Translations under genes and position numbers: made by a program
Assembly: GCA_965247585.1 (NCBI GenBank)
Contig: CBDFHC010000003.1
Coordinates: forward strand, 496,001-560,000
Length of the DNA stretch: 64,000 nucleotides
Source of the DNA: CBDFHC01 sp965247585
GTDB lineage: Bacteria; Chloroflexota; Dehalococcoidia; Lucifugimonadales; GCA-2712585
Direction of reading: 5' to 3'
In this document: positions 9,160 to 18,334 of the stretch, piece by piece
How positions within the stretch are numbered: position 1 is the first letter of the stretch
Layout of the letters: each line of letters starts with the position of its first letter
The notes under the pieces: model-generated
Database searches by the model: none
What the model saw: only the letters and a program-made list of their open reading frames with translations
Told to the model about the DNA's origin: nothing

Positions 9160-9888
9160 CTAGGGCGAGGCGCTAAGGCGGCGGGTGGCCCTTAGCTGCC
9201 AGCAGAGGCGGAGGAAGCGGAGGACCTCTGCGGGGGTGAATTTGGACCGGCCGCGGCGGCGGTTGACGAAGGTGATGGGCACTTCGGCCACGGTGGCGCC
9301 GGGGTTGAGGGCCAAGGCGGCGAGGGTGAGTTTGAAGCCAGGTGGCGGGGGGCCGGAGGCGAGTCTGCTCAGTATGTGCCGGTGGAAGACGGCGAAGCCG
9401 GAGGTAGGGTCGGTGACGGTGAGGCGCAGGATGGCCCTGGCGAGGGCGCCAGCGAGCCGGCTGGAGAACCGGCGGTGCAGGGGCCAGTCTTGGATGGCGC
9501 CGCCTTTGGCGTAGCGGGAGCCGATGACGATTTCAGCCAGGGAGGCGGCGTGGAGGAGGGTGGGGAGGTCTTCGGGGCGGTGGGAGAGGTCGGCGTCCAT
9601 CATGACGACGAGGTGTCCGTTGGAGGCGTTGAAGCCATCGAGCACGGCGGCGGCGAGGCCCAGTTTGCCGGGGCGTTGCAGCAAGAGGACGCGTGGGTCC
9701 AGGGTGGCGCGTTGCTGGACGATACGGGAGGTGCCGTCAGGGCTGGAATCGTCGACGACGATGATCTGGTAGTCGTGGAGGTGGAGGACTTCGGTGAGTT
9801 GGTCCAGCAAGGGTCCGATGTTCGCCACTTCGTTGTAGGTGGGAACGATGACGGAGAGGGTCTGTTGTTTTGGGTGAAGGTTATGCAT
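9160..9888 (-). CDS. family 2 glycosyltransferase, polyprenol-phosphate sugar transferase type
   Basis: A 242-residue GT-A enzyme resembling dolichol/polyprenol-phosphate mannosyltransferase. It has VIVPTYNEVANI near the start, VVDDSSPDGT, and MMDADLSHRPED as the metal/nucleotide-sugar site, then a GSRYAKGG segment. No C-terminal membrane helices are visible, so it is the short soluble form. The frame runs 55 codons upstream, but that stretch is repeat DNA; the ATG at 9888 sits directly before the first strand. It is likely involved in glycan or lipid glycosylation; the sugar is unknown. Confidence 0.85.
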   Translation of the reverse strand: MHNLHPKQQTLSVIVPTYNEVANIGPLLDQLTEVLHLHDYQIIVVDDSSPDGTSRIVQQRATLDPRVLLLQRPGKLGLAAAVLDGFNASNGHLVVMMDADLSHRPEDLPTLLHAASLAEIVIGSRYAKGGAIQDWPLHRRFSSRLAGALARAILRLTVTDPTSGFAVFHRHILSRLASGPPPPGFKLTLAALALNPGATVAEVPITFVNRRRGRSKFTPAEVLRFLRLCWQLRATRRLSASP

Positions 9889-9889
9889 G

Positions 9890-10430
9890 AGGGGTAGCGT
9901 GGTGTGGTGGCACGGTGGATATTGTGCCACGTGGTTGGGGGAGTCAGCCACGGCGGTTGGTGTTGGGGCGCGAAGGGGGTTGAAAACGGAGGTTGGTGGC
10001 GCACCGGCTCGTCCTTCGATGGCCTCAGGGTGGAGGGGTAGAGAGGGTTGCAAATCGGGGGTTGGTGGTTCCCACCGTCCCGCCCCGGATGGTTCTTAAG
10101 AGAATTTCTGAGGGACACCCTCAGGTTCCCTGCACTCTCCTGTGGGGTTGGTTTTGATTGTGTGCTGGAGGCGTCCTTCCAAAGTCTGGCCTGAGCTATT
10201 TTCAAGGTAATCCCGGATGCCGGTTGGTACCGGCACCATCACTGATGAAAACGCAAGGTGGGCGCTCGAGGTGAACGCGAGGGTTGGATGTGCTCTCCCC
10301 CCGCACCCAGATTCTTCGATCCTCACGGGCGGACTCAGAATGACATGGTGGGGGGCGGAATGCGGTATGGGCTCGTCCTTCGAGGGCCTCAGGATGAGGG
10401 GGTTGGAGGGGTAGATAGGGTGGGATAGGC
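9890..10430. repeat. mosaic repeats upstream of the glycosyltransferase gene
   Basis: A main right module with GAGGGACACCCTC near 10109 is preceded by a left module. Then comes one CCAGATTCTTCGATCCTCAC module (about 10298-10345), followed by the GGGCTCGTCCTTCGAGGGCC / TCAGGATGAGGGGGTTGG module (about 10362-10410). No gene is supported here. Confidence 0.8.
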
Positions 10431-10650
10431 CTAGCGAAGGAGCGTTCCAGGATGGAGGGGAATAACACGCCGATGGTTATATTTTCGGGGGAAAGGGAGG
10501 GGTTGTAGGCGTGGTCTATATGAGCACCAAGGCATAGAATAGTAGGAACGCCCAGGATTCGACGGCGGCAGGGGCGTCAGTCGCGCATTCCGCAGCTTTG
10601 TAATTCGTATCCTGTTGTGTGTTTGCCAGGATGAGGGCCGGGTGAAAAGG

Positions 10651-10662
10651 CGTCTTAAGACG
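10651..10662. promoter_or_regulatory. 12-bp palindrome just upstream of mgtE
   Basis: CGTCTTAAGACG is a perfect palindrome ending 12 bases before the mgtE ATG. It could be an operator or the base of a leader hairpin. The rest of 10431-10650 shows no gene and no recognisable magnesium riboswitch. Confidence 0.3.
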
Positions 10663-10674
10663 AACGGTTGACGA

Positions 10675-12072
10675 ATGGAAGAGCCTAGAGAGCTACAACC
10701 CCAAAGCGCTCCCGAGGCGGTGGTTTCGGAAGAGGAGCGGGTACAAGACCGGATAGACCGGATACGGGAGCACGTGTCCGAGGGTGAGGCGGAGGCGGCG
10801 ATGGGGCTGTTTGGGGAGCTGCACCCGGCGGACCAGGGAGAGGTGCTGGTAGGGCTGACGGGGGGGCAGCGGGAGGTGATGCTGGAAGCGATGTCGTCAC
10901 TGGACACGGCGGAGATGCTGGAGCACCTGGAGGTGGACGAGGCGGCGGCGGTGATGGAAGGGGTGCGGGGCGCGGACCTGGCGGAGGTGCTGGACCAGAC
11001 GGGCGCGGACGTGGCGGCGGACATTCTGAAGCAGATGCCGGTGGAGGAGGCCGCGGAGGTTCTTGCGGCGATGGTGGACGCCCAGGATGTGCTGTCGCTG
11101 TTGCCGTACGAGGAGGACACGGCGGGGGGGCTGATGACGCCGGAGTTCGCATCGGTGAGGGAGGATACGACGGCGGCGAACGCACTGGACCTGCTTCGAA
11201 TCCGAGGACCGCTAGTAGAGGACATAGGGTCTTTGATGGTGGTGAACCGGGAGGGAGGGCTGGTAGGGTCGCTGAGCGTAACGCGGCTGGCGCTGGCGCG
11301 GCCATCAAGCCTGATTTCGGACATAATGGAAGCGGAGGTGATCTCGGTGCCGTCGGGGACGGACCAGGAGGAGTGCGCGCGGTTGATGGACCGGTACAAT
11401 TTGAACTACCTGCCGGTGTTGGATGAAGCGAGCCGGCCGGTGGGGCTGATCCTGGTGGAGGATGTGGTGGATGTGCTGAGGGAGGAGGCCACGGAGGATA
11501 TGTACCGGCTCTCCGGGATAAGGGGGGAGAGGCTGACGGGTCCGGTGAGCAGCTCGGTACTGCGGAGGCTGCCGTGGCTTTACATAAATCTGGGGACGAC
11601 GTTTCTGGCGGCGCTAGTGATAAGCGCCTTTGAGGGGACGATTGAAAAGGTGGTGGCGCTGGCGGTGTTTCTGCCGGTGGTGGCGGGTCAGGGAGGGATA
11701 GGAGGAACGCAGACGCTAACGTTGGTGGTGAGGAGCATGGCGCTGGGGGAGATCTTTGGCCGGCGAGGCCGGAGGTTACTGTGGCGGGAGCTGGTGCTAG
11801 GGGTGGTGCATGGAGTGATGCTGGGGGGGGTGGTGGGGCTGGTGGCGTTCGGGTGGAAGGGGAATTTCATGCTGGGGCTAATTCTGGGGATAGCGATGTT
11901 GGGAAATATGCTGATAGCGGGGTTGGTGGGAGCGGGCGTGCCGCTGGCGCTGCGGAGGTTGGGGATGGACCCAGCGGTGTCATCTGCGATATTTGTGACG
12001 ACGGTGACGGACGTGGTGGGGTTTTCGCTGTTTTTGGGGCTGGCGGCGCTGTTGATATCGTCGTTGTTGTGA
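10675..12072 (+). CDS. mgtE: magnesium transporter MgtE
   Basis: Mg2+-gated divalent cation channel/transporter of the inner membrane, 465 residues. The acidic N-terminal MgtE_N superhelical domain covers about residues 30-130 (ADQGEVLVGL through VLAAM). A CBS pair follows at about 140-265 (LMTPEFASVRED, VISVPSGTDQEE, YLPVLDEASRPVGLI). The C-terminal membrane domain starts near residue 300, with five predicted hydrophobic segments and the conserved PVVAGQGGIGGTQT signature. It is a single gene, flanked by repeats on both sides. Confidence is high from the full domain order. Confidence 0.95.
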   Translation: MEEPRELQPQSAPEAVVSEEERVQDRIDRIREHVSEGEAEAAMGLFGELHPADQGEVLVGLTGGQREVMLEAMSSLDTAEMLEHLEVDEAAAVMEGVRGADLAEVLDQTGADVAADILKQMPVEEAAEVLAAMVDAQDVLSLLPYEEDTAGGLMTPEFASVREDTTAANALDLLRIRGPLVEDIGSLMVVNREGGLVGSLSVTRLALARPSSLISDIMEAEVISVPSGTDQEECARLMDRYNLNYLPVLDEASRPVGLILVEDVVDVLREEATEDMYRLSGIRGERLTGPVSSSVLRRLPWLYINLGTTFLAALVISAFEGTIEKVVALAVFLPVVAGQGGIGGTQTLTLVVRSMALGEIFGRRGRRLLWRELVLGVVHGVMLGGVVGLVAFGWKGNFMLGLILGIAMLGNMLIAGLVGAGVPLALRRLGMDPAVSSAIFVTTVTDVVGFSLFLGLAALLISSLL

Positions 12073-12109
12073 GGGTTTTTTGGGGGAAGGGTGTATGGGG
12101 TTGGGTGTT

Positions 12110-12845
12110 GGCGCGACGGAGGGATGCGAGTCAGGGGTGGGTTCGCACCCCCTCGTAATCTCCCCCTATCGAGGGGGAGATTACGAGGGGGAAGGAGAGG
12201 CGATCAGGCTCGATGCTTTGAGACATTCAGTGATGGCGATGGGTGTTGCTGCCGCAGAGGATTGCGAATCACAGGTTGGTGGTACCCACCATCCCGCCCA
12301 GTGAGGTTTTGATTTTGAGGGACACCCTCAGACTCCCGGCAGGGAACCCAGGTTCCCTGCCCTCTCCTGTGGGGTGACCGCAGAGGTGGACTTTGAGGAG
12401 TTATTGTCGGGGGAGTCAGTGATGGCGACGGGTGTTGCTGCCGCAGAGGATTGCGAATCACAGGTTGGAGGTACCCACCATCCCGCCCAGTGAGGTTTTG
12501 ATTTTGAGGGACACCCTCAAACTCCCGGCAGAGAACCCAGGTTCCCTGCACCTTCCTGTGGGGTGACCGCAGGGGTGGATTTTGGGGAGTGATCATCAGG
12601 TGAGTCAACGACGGCGATGGGTGTTGCTGCCGCAGAGGATTGCGAATCACAGGATGGTGGTTCCCACCGACCCGCCCAGTGAGGTTTTGATTTTGAGGGA
12701 CACGCTCAGACTCCCGGCAGGGAACCTGGGTACCCGGCACTCTCCTGTGTGGTTGGTGGCGTCCACCGGCTCACGATGGCCGGAGGGACGGCGGTATGGG
12801 CTGGTCCTTCGAGGGCCTCAGGATGGGCGGGTTGGGATGGCAAGT
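12110..12845. repeat. mosaic repeats: three tandem main units plus other modules
   Basis: It begins with an alternative right module (CACCCCCTCGTAATCTCCCC). Three tandem left-plus-right units follow, with GAGGGACACCCTC-type hairpins near 12316, 12505 and 12697 (period about 190 bp), each linked by TTGCTGCCGCAGAGGATTGC. The array ends with a TCCTTCGAGGGCCTCAGGAT module (about 12795-12835). Reading frames here are repeat artefacts. Confidence 0.88.
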
Positions 12846-13013
12846 CGGGATTGGGCCGGCGCCACAGAGCTGAAGATCAGTGGCTTTTGGGACACCCTTA
12901 GAGTCCCGGTCCCGATTAAAATCGGGGTGGAGGGACGAAGTCCCAGCGCTTTATAGGGAGGGCAAAAACTGCTAACATGTGGCTGCCTTTCGTCCAGAAG
13001 AGGAGGTGGGTCC

Positions 13014-13367
13014 ATGGCATACGTTCGAATTTACACAGGCGCCGACGGTGAGTCCCGGTTCGAGGAGTTGGGGATGCCGTTCCAACCCAGCGACCCGGCG
13101 GCGGCGGGGTCATTTGAGCGCCAGGCTTCGAGGGCGATCTTTCGGCAGGAGCCGCCCGGGCTGGTGCAGGACTGGCACACGGCGCCGCGACGGCAGTATG
13201 TGATTACGCTGGCGGGCTCGTCTGAAATAGAGGCGGGCACGGGGGAGAAGCGGCGGTTCGAGCCGGGGGATGTGCTGCTGGCGGATGACCTGACGGGCAG
13301 AGGCCACATTACGCGGATAGTAGGCAACGAGACGAGGGTGTCCGTTGCGATACCGGTAGTCGACTAG
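13014..13367 (+). CDS. small cupin-domain protein
   Basis: A 117-residue single-domain cupin with motif 1 QDWHTAPRRQYVITLAGSSE and motif 2 RRFEPGDVLLADDLTGRGH. Metal-binding histidines are visible in both. The ATG is preceded by AGAGGAGGTGGG, a strong ribosome-binding site. It is a paralogue of the cupin at 2890-3279 (shared N-terminal IYT/SDxDG and the RRF-PGDVLL core). Function is unknown; the family includes small-molecule sensors, isomerases and dioxygenases. The position before birA offers no clear hint. Confidence 0.8.
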   Translation: MAYVRIYTGADGESRFEELGMPFQPSDPAAAGSFERQASRAIFRQEPPGLVQDWHTAPRRQYVITLAGSSEIEAGTGEKRRFEPGDVLLADDLTGRGHITRIVGNETRVSVAIPVVD

Positions 13368-13412
13368 GGGTCCAGCGGCATTAACGCGGGGGCCAGGAAT
13401 CTTTCCAGCAAG

Positions 13413-14210
13413 TTGTCCAGAAAGACGGTCTCCAACGTTTTGAAGAGGGGTCTCTACACGCGGGTGGTAGGGAGACGGATCCTTTCCTTTGAAGAGTTGG
13501 CTTCGACGATGGACGAGGCGCTGAAGGAGGCGTTGGCGGGGACGGAGGAGGGGACGGTGGTGCTGGCGGGGAGGCAGACGGCGGGGCGGGGGCGTTTCCA
13601 GCGGCCGTGGGTATCGGAGCCGGGGAATCTGCTTCTGTCGGTTGTGTTGTATCCTTCGATGGCGGAGATGCCGTTTCTCAGTATGATGGCCGGGCTGGCG
13701 GTGGCGCGGACGGTGCAGAGGGAAACGGGGTTGCAGCCGAGTATTAAGTGGCCCAATGATGTGCTGCTGGGTGGCAGGAAGGTGTGCGGGTTGCTGGTGG
13801 AGGATGCGTTGGAGGGGGATGTGGTGAGGTACGCGCTTGTAGGGATTGGGTTGAATGTGGCGCTGGCGCCGGAGAAGTACCCGGAGATTGCGGAGATTGC
13901 CACGAGCTTGAACCGGGAGAAGGGGACGGAGGTGGACGTGTCGTCGGTGCTTCGGACGCTGCTGCACGAGCTGGACGCGATCTACGTGGAGATGAAGGAG
14001 GGGCGGACTCCTGTCTTGGAGTGGAGGGGGTTCCTGGAGACGTTGGGACGCCGCGTTGAGGTGATGTGGGGTGATGAGGTGGTAACCGGGTATGCCGAAG
14101 GGGTGGACGAGATGGGGCACCTGCTGCTGCGCCGGGACGACGGTTCGCTGGCGGAGCTTTCAGCGGGGGAGGTGACGTTTCAGATGAACCGGGAAGAGCA
14201 TGCGGAGTAA
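13413..14210 (+). CDS. birA: biotin--protein ligase (BirA, no DNA-binding domain)
   Basis: Activates biotin as biotinyl-AMP and attaches it to the acceptor lysine of biotin carboxyl carrier proteins. It has 265 residues. The biotin-loop motif GRGRFQRPW lies at about 59-67, KWPNDVL at about 112-118 and the KVCGLLVE strand follows. The C-terminal SH3-like cap includes the YAEGVDEMGHLLLR segment. There is no N-terminal winged helix, so this is a class I, non-regulatory ligase. It starts at TTG 13413; the first 17 codons are poorly conserved, and a later start cannot be excluded. Confidence 0.92.
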   Translation: MSRKTVSNVLKRGLYTRVVGRRILSFEELASTMDEALKEALAGTEEGTVVLAGRQTAGRGRFQRPWVSEPGNLLLSVVLYPSMAEMPFLSMMAGLAVARTVQRETGLQPSIKWPNDVLLGGRKVCGLLVEDALEGDVVRYALVGIGLNVALAPEKYPEIAEIATSLNREKGTEVDVSSVLRTLLHELDAIYVEMKEGRTPVLEWRGFLETLGRRVEVMWGDEVVTGYAEGVDEMGHLLLRRDDGSLAELSAGEVTFQMNREEHAE

Positions 14211-14211
14211 T

Positions 14212-14775
14212 CTCCCATGGCCATGGGTATTGCCACCACGCAGGGTTGGAAATTCCAGGTTGGTAGTGGCGATATACTCTTCCGGATGGCAAGAATGCGG
14301 TATGGCTCGTCCATCGAGAGCCACAGCGATAGTGAGCGCGAAGGTAAGATGTGCTCTCCCACCGCACCCAGATTCTCCGATCTTCACGGGCGGACTCAGA
14401 ATTGATCATGTTGGCGTCCAGCACCAGGAAGGATGAAAATAAAGGGGCGGCTATCATTCATGGTGGCCGGTATAGCTACTACAAAGGATTGCAAATCACA
14501 GGCTGGTGGTTTCCACCGCCCCGCCCCGGAAGGTTTAAAAAACGAATTTCTGAGGGACACCCTCAGACTCCCGCCTACCAGGGGACATCCCCCTCTGGAC
14601 TCCCCCTTGGTAGGCGCAGGTAGAGTAGGGACGGTGCTATTTTCATAGGAATGACATGACTCATTCGGACGCTCAACGTGCGACGAGATGGTGTTGAAAA
14701 CACCGAAGAAGTCAAAAACTCACAGCGTCTCAGGATGAGCGGGTTGGAGACGCAGGCCGGGATGTATTTTAGGGG
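14212..14775. repeat. mosaic repeats between birA and the first SDR gene
   Basis: In order: a left module (CCATGGCCATGGGTATTGCC), a CCAGATTCTCCGATCTTCAC module (about 14365-14410), a further left module with the main right module (GAGGGACACCCTC near 14552), the linker TAGAGTAGGGACGGTGCTAT, and a module running from GACGCTCAACGTGCGA to GTCAAAAACTCACAGC. It ends with a TCAGGATGAGCGGGTTGGA tail. Confidence 0.85.
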
Positions 14776-14787
14776 TAAGGAGAGGAA

Positions 14788-15594
14788 ATGCTAGAGTCGC
14801 TGAGCCTGGATGGGAAAACGATAATCATCACCGGAGGAGGCACCGGGCTGGGCCGGGCGATGGTCCGGGGCCTGGCAAGGTCCGGCGCCGACGTGGTGAT
14901 AGCGGCGCGTCGGCCGGGGCCGATTGAAGAGGCGGTGGAGGAGGTGCGGGGGCTGGGACGCCGCGGGATGGCGGTGGTGACGGACGTGACCGATTCGGCG
15001 CAGGTAAACCGGCTGGTCGAACGGACGATTGAGGAGTTCGGCAAGGTGGATGTGATGATAAGCAACGCGGCGATGGTGGGGGCGCCGTCTTCGCAGATAT
15101 GGGATATGAGTGACGAGGAGTGGAGGCAGGGGATAGACGCCAACATGACCAGTGCGTTCTACTGCGCGCGGGCGGTGTCGAAGCATATGGTGGAGCGGGG
15201 GAAGGGAAAGATTATCAACGTGGTGTCCGGATTTGGGCTGCGAGGCGGGCGGAATATGTACACGTACACGTGCGGCAAGGGGGGGATGTTGCAGCTAACG
15301 AGGACGCTGGCGATAAGCCTGGGGAGGTCCGGGGTGACGGCGAATTCGTTGGTGCCGGGGTTCATACCGACGAAGGGCGCGGACGAGGGGGCGATGCGGG
15401 AGAGTTTACCGAGGTCCGCGGAGTTCATACCGATGGGGGCGTTTCCGCAGCCGGAGGACGTGGGCCCGGTGGCGGTGTTTTTGGCATCGGACGCTTCCGA
15501 TTATATGAACGGCGAGGTGTTCGCCATAGACGCGGGAGGGCTGGCGGGGGGATACGCGCCGACGGGGCACGCGCCGGTGGTGGAGTTGGGGTAG
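14788..15594 (+). CDS. short-chain dehydrogenase/reductase (SDR), active-site complete
   Basis: NAD(P)-dependent oxidoreductase with a Rossmann fold, 268 residues. The cofactor motif TGGGTGLG is at 15-22, the NAA triad variant follows, and the catalytic Ser lies in VVSGFG. Catalytic Tyr160 and Lys164 (YTCGK) are present. RBS GGAGAGG precedes the ATG. The second residue after the cofactor beta-strand (AARRPG) suggests NADP preference, as inferred from SDR rules. Substrate unknown. It begins a run of four genes with a second SDR, an aminotransferase and a DUF3830 protein. Confidence 0.88.
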   Translation: MLESLSLDGKTIIITGGGTGLGRAMVRGLARSGADVVIAARRPGPIEEAVEEVRGLGRRGMAVVTDVTDSAQVNRLVERTIEEFGKVDVMISNAAMVGAPSSQIWDMSDEEWRQGIDANMTSAFYCARAVSKHMVERGKGKIINVVSGFGLRGGRNMYTYTCGKGGMLQLTRTLAISLGRSGVTANSLVPGFIPTKGADEGAMRESLPRSAEFIPMGAFPQPEDVGPVAVFLASDASDYMNGEVFAIDAGGLAGGYAPTGHAPVVELG

Positions 15595-15597
15595 TGG

Positions 15598-15885
15598 TAA
15601 TTAATCATGGCGATGGGTATCGCCACTACAGAGGACAGAAAATCGGAGGTTGGTGGTTCCCACCATCCCGCCCAGTAAGGTTTTAATTCCTGAGGGACAC
15701 CCTCAGACTCCCGGCAGGGAACCTGGGTTCCCTGCACTCTCCTGTAGGGTGGGCGTTGGAAGTAAGGAGGCTGTATGGGGGATCGGTCATGGCCCAGGGT
15801 ATGGCTAAAACCACAGGGTAAAAATCAGAGGCGGGTTGGCACCCCCTCTAAATCTCCCCCTGGATAGGGGGAGAGACTATTCATA
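15598..15885. repeat. mosaic repeats between the two SDR genes
   Basis: A left module plus main right module (GAGGGACACCCTC near 15692, GGCAGGGAACC/GGTTCCCTGC hairpin), then a second left module joined to the alternative right module CACCCCCTCTAAATCTCCCC with its GGATAGGGGGAGAG hairpin. Confidence 0.88.
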
Positions 15886-15909
15886 TTTTGGAAAGTAAAG
15901 GGGGAGCAG

Positions 15910-16671
15910 ATGCCGGTGTTGCCGGAGTATAGGCTTGACGGGAAGGTGGCGTTTATTGCCGGGGAAGGTGATGGGATAACGCCGGCGCTGGCGACGGCGT
16001 TGGCGGAGGCGGGGGCGAAGGTGTTCATCCTGGCGGCCGGTGCGCCGACGGTGGAGACGAGCATGATATCGATCGCCGAGATAGGCGGCGAGGCGCTGGG
16101 GCAGTTCGGCGACGCGTCGGACCCGGTGAGGGTGGAGCGGGGGCTGGAGGCGTTCATGCCGATATGGGGACAGGTGGATATTCTGGTGAACAACTGCCGG
16201 ACGTACCTGGGTAAGCCGTTTGAGGATACCAGCGGGGAGGAGTGGGAGCAGGTGATGCGCCGGAACGTGGGAGCAGCGCGGCAGCTCTGTCACCGGGTTG
16301 GATTGGAGATGCTGCGGCAAGGGGGCGGCCGGATTATCAACGTGATTTCCGGGCTGGCGGAGCGCGGGCTGTGGAATTCGACGGCGTTTTGCGCCAGCCA
16401 GGGCGCGGTGTTGCAGCTCACCAAGTCGCTGGGGTTGGAGTGGGCGCGGAAGAACGTTCGGGTCAACGCGGTGGGGGTGGGATGGATGGGTGAGGAAGGC
16501 GTAACGGACGAGGAGGCGCAGAAGGAGTTGCTGACGCGGTACATACCGTTGCGGAGGAAGAGCCGGGCGTCGGACGTGGCGCCGCTGGTGGTTTATCTGG
16601 CGTCGGACGCGTGCGACTTCATCACGGGGACGGCGGTGTACGTGGACGGAGGGTTGATGGCGCACGCGTAG
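15910..16671 (+). CDS. SDR-family protein with a lost catalytic Tyr/Lys
   Basis: A 253-residue Rossmann-fold SDR homologue. The glycine motif is altered (AGEGDGIT instead of TGxxxGIG), the NNAG-type motif reads NNCRT, and the catalytic YxxxK is FCASQ (Phe160, Gln164), although the active-site Ser in VISGLA remains. The fold is otherwise complete through VNAVGVGW and the YVDGG C-terminus. It is probably not an ordinary dehydrogenase; a non-redox or structural role, or partnership with the active SDR upstream, is inferred. Strong RBS GGGGGAG before the ATG. Confidence 0.82.
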   Translation: MPVLPEYRLDGKVAFIAGEGDGITPALATALAEAGAKVFILAAGAPTVETSMISIAEIGGEALGQFGDASDPVRVERGLEAFMPIWGQVDILVNNCRTYLGKPFEDTSGEEWEQVMRRNVGAARQLCHRVGLEMLRQGGGRIINVISGLAERGLWNSTAFCASQGAVLQLTKSLGLEWARKNVRVNAVGVGWMGEEGVTDEEAQKELLTRYIPLRRKSRASDVAPLVVYLASDACDFITGTAVYVDGGLMAHA

Positions 16672-16689
16672 AATGGGGTTGGGGAATTT

Positions 16690-16750
16690 CTGAGGGACAC
16701 CCTCAGACTCCCGGCAGAAGGGCTGTGCCTCTCTGCACTCCCCGTTGGTG
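16690..16750. repeat. main right repeat module
   Basis: A single right module with GAGGGACACCCTC and a GGCAGAAGGGCTGTGCCTCT variant of the second hairpin, lying 20-80 bp downstream of the SDR stop. Confidence 0.8.
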
Positions 16751-16809
16751 GGTATGCTCCAGTAGGACGATGTTTTTATTATTGAATTAATCCAGGATGG
16801 AGGGGAGTT

Positions 16810-17716
16810 TTGGCTGAGCTGACGGCGTATTTCAACGGGGAGTGGGTGCCGGATAGCCGGTGCGTTATCCATGCCACGGACCGGGGGTTTCGACTGGGGG
16901 GACGTGGTGTACGACCTGGAGCGGACTTTCGGGGGGAAGGTGTTCCGGCTGAGGCCGCACCTGGAGCGGTTCATGCGGTCGCTGAAGTACGTTCGGCTGG
17001 ACCCGGGGCTGACGATAGACGAGCTGGAGTCGCTGACGCAAGAGGTGGTGGAGCGGAATGAGCCGCTGAGGGGGCCGGGGGACGACTTCACGATAACGCA
17101 GTTCGTGACGCGGGGCAGGGGCGCGCACGTGCTGGACCCGGCGCCGCCGACGGTGTGCATTCTGCCGCAACGGATAGATTTCACGCAGTACGCCAAGTTC
17201 TACCGCGACGGCGTCCACGTGGTGTTTCCCAGGACTCGAAGCTACCACCCGGACTCGCTGGACCCGAAGGTGAAGCACTACAGCCGAATGAACTTCGTGC
17301 TGGCCAACCTGGAGGCGTCGGACGTGGACCCGGAGGCGTACCCGGTGGTGCTGGATACGGAGGGAAATATCGCAGAGCACATAGCGGGGAACTTTTATAT
17401 GGTGAGCGACGGGGTGTTGAGGATGCCCAGCGACCGGAGCAGTCTGCAGGGGGATACGCGGAAGGCGGTGCTGGAGTTGGCGGCGCAGCTAGGAATACCG
17501 ACGGTGGAGGAGGAGTTGCAGCCGTACGATGCGTATAACGCGGACGAGGTGTTCTTGAGCAACGCGACGTACTGCATTCTGCCGGCAGGGCGGATTGACA
17601 ACCGGCCGATAGGCGGCGAGGTGCCGGGCCCGATCACGCGACAGTTGCAGTCGGCGTGGAGCGAGATGGTGGGGCTGGACTTTGTAGACCAGGCGTTGAG
17701 TTATGGGGCGGGGTAG
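16810..17716 (+). pseudogene. class IV aminotransferase with a single-base frameshift
   Basis: PLP-dependent branched-chain/D-amino-acid aminotransferase family, about 302 residues if restored. The N-terminus (TTG at 16810; AYFNGEWVPDSRCVIHATD) is in one frame, and the rest, from FDWGDVVYDLERTFGGK onward, is in another. The shift falls at the CGGGGGTTT run at 16882-16890; removing one G gives the family motif DRGFDWGD. The remainder looks intact to the stop, including VKHYSRMNF with the PLP lysine and the GNFYMV segment. It may be a real lesion or a homopolymer sequencing error. It lies in the SDR/DUF3830 cluster. Confidence 0.8.
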
Positions 17717-17847
17717 AGGGGTAGGGGTGGACGCGGGTGGGAGAGGTTGTTTGGCGGCGACCCGGCGCGGACAATGCCAGCCGCCGAAAGAATAGAGTAG
17801 AGGGCCAAGGGGACGCCGTCCCGAGCGTAAGCGAGAGAGGTGACGAG

Positions 17848-18285
17848 GTGGCAAATCTTGGGGTTGGTAGCCGGCTTCAGATTAGGACGAAGGAGTTGAC
17901 GTTCGTGGCGGTGTGGGAGGAGGTGAAGGCGCCGAAGTCGTGCGCGGCGATCAGGCGGCTGTTGCCGCTAAGGGACCGGCTGATGCAGGCGAGGTGGAGC
18001 GGTGAGGCGGCGTGGATATCTATTGACAATCTGGAGCTGGACATCGAGTTCGAGAACCACACGATTTATCCGTCGAAAGGCGAGCTGCTGGTCTACCCGG
18101 GGTTCATAAGCGTGAAGGAGATATTGATCCCCTACGGCGCATCGGTGTTCGGCAGCAGGATGGGTCTTCTGCCGGGGAACCACTTCGCGACCATTGTTTC
18201 GGGGCTGGAGCAGCTGGAGGAGTTGGGGCGGAGGGTGGCGTTGGAGGGGGCGCAGGGGGTGGAGCTAAGTGAGGTGGGGGTTTAG
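17848..18285 (+). CDS. DUF3830 family protein (cyclophilin-like fold)
   Basis: A 145-residue protein matching my recollection of the DUF3830 family: ARWSGEAAWISI, FENHTIYPSKGELLVYPG, ILIPYGASVFGSRMGLLPGNHFATIV. Members adopt a TM1367/cyclophilin-like barrel with unknown chemistry and are common beside oxidoreductases and amidohydrolases. I chose GTG 17848 because GAGAGG lies upstream and the family domain begins about 12 residues later; the frame opens 37 codons earlier without support. It probably belongs with the SDR and aminotransferase genes. Confidence 0.78.
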   Translation: MANLGVGSRLQIRTKELTFVAVWEEVKAPKSCAAIRRLLPLRDRLMQARWSGEAAWISIDNLELDIEFENHTIYPSKGELLVYPGFISVKEILIPYGASVFGSRMGLLPGNHFATIVSGLEQLEELGRRVALEGAQGVELSEVGV

Positions 18286-18334
18286 CGCGCCGTTGGCAGG
18301 CGGTGGTGACGATTCGCTGACTCGACTGGAAGGA

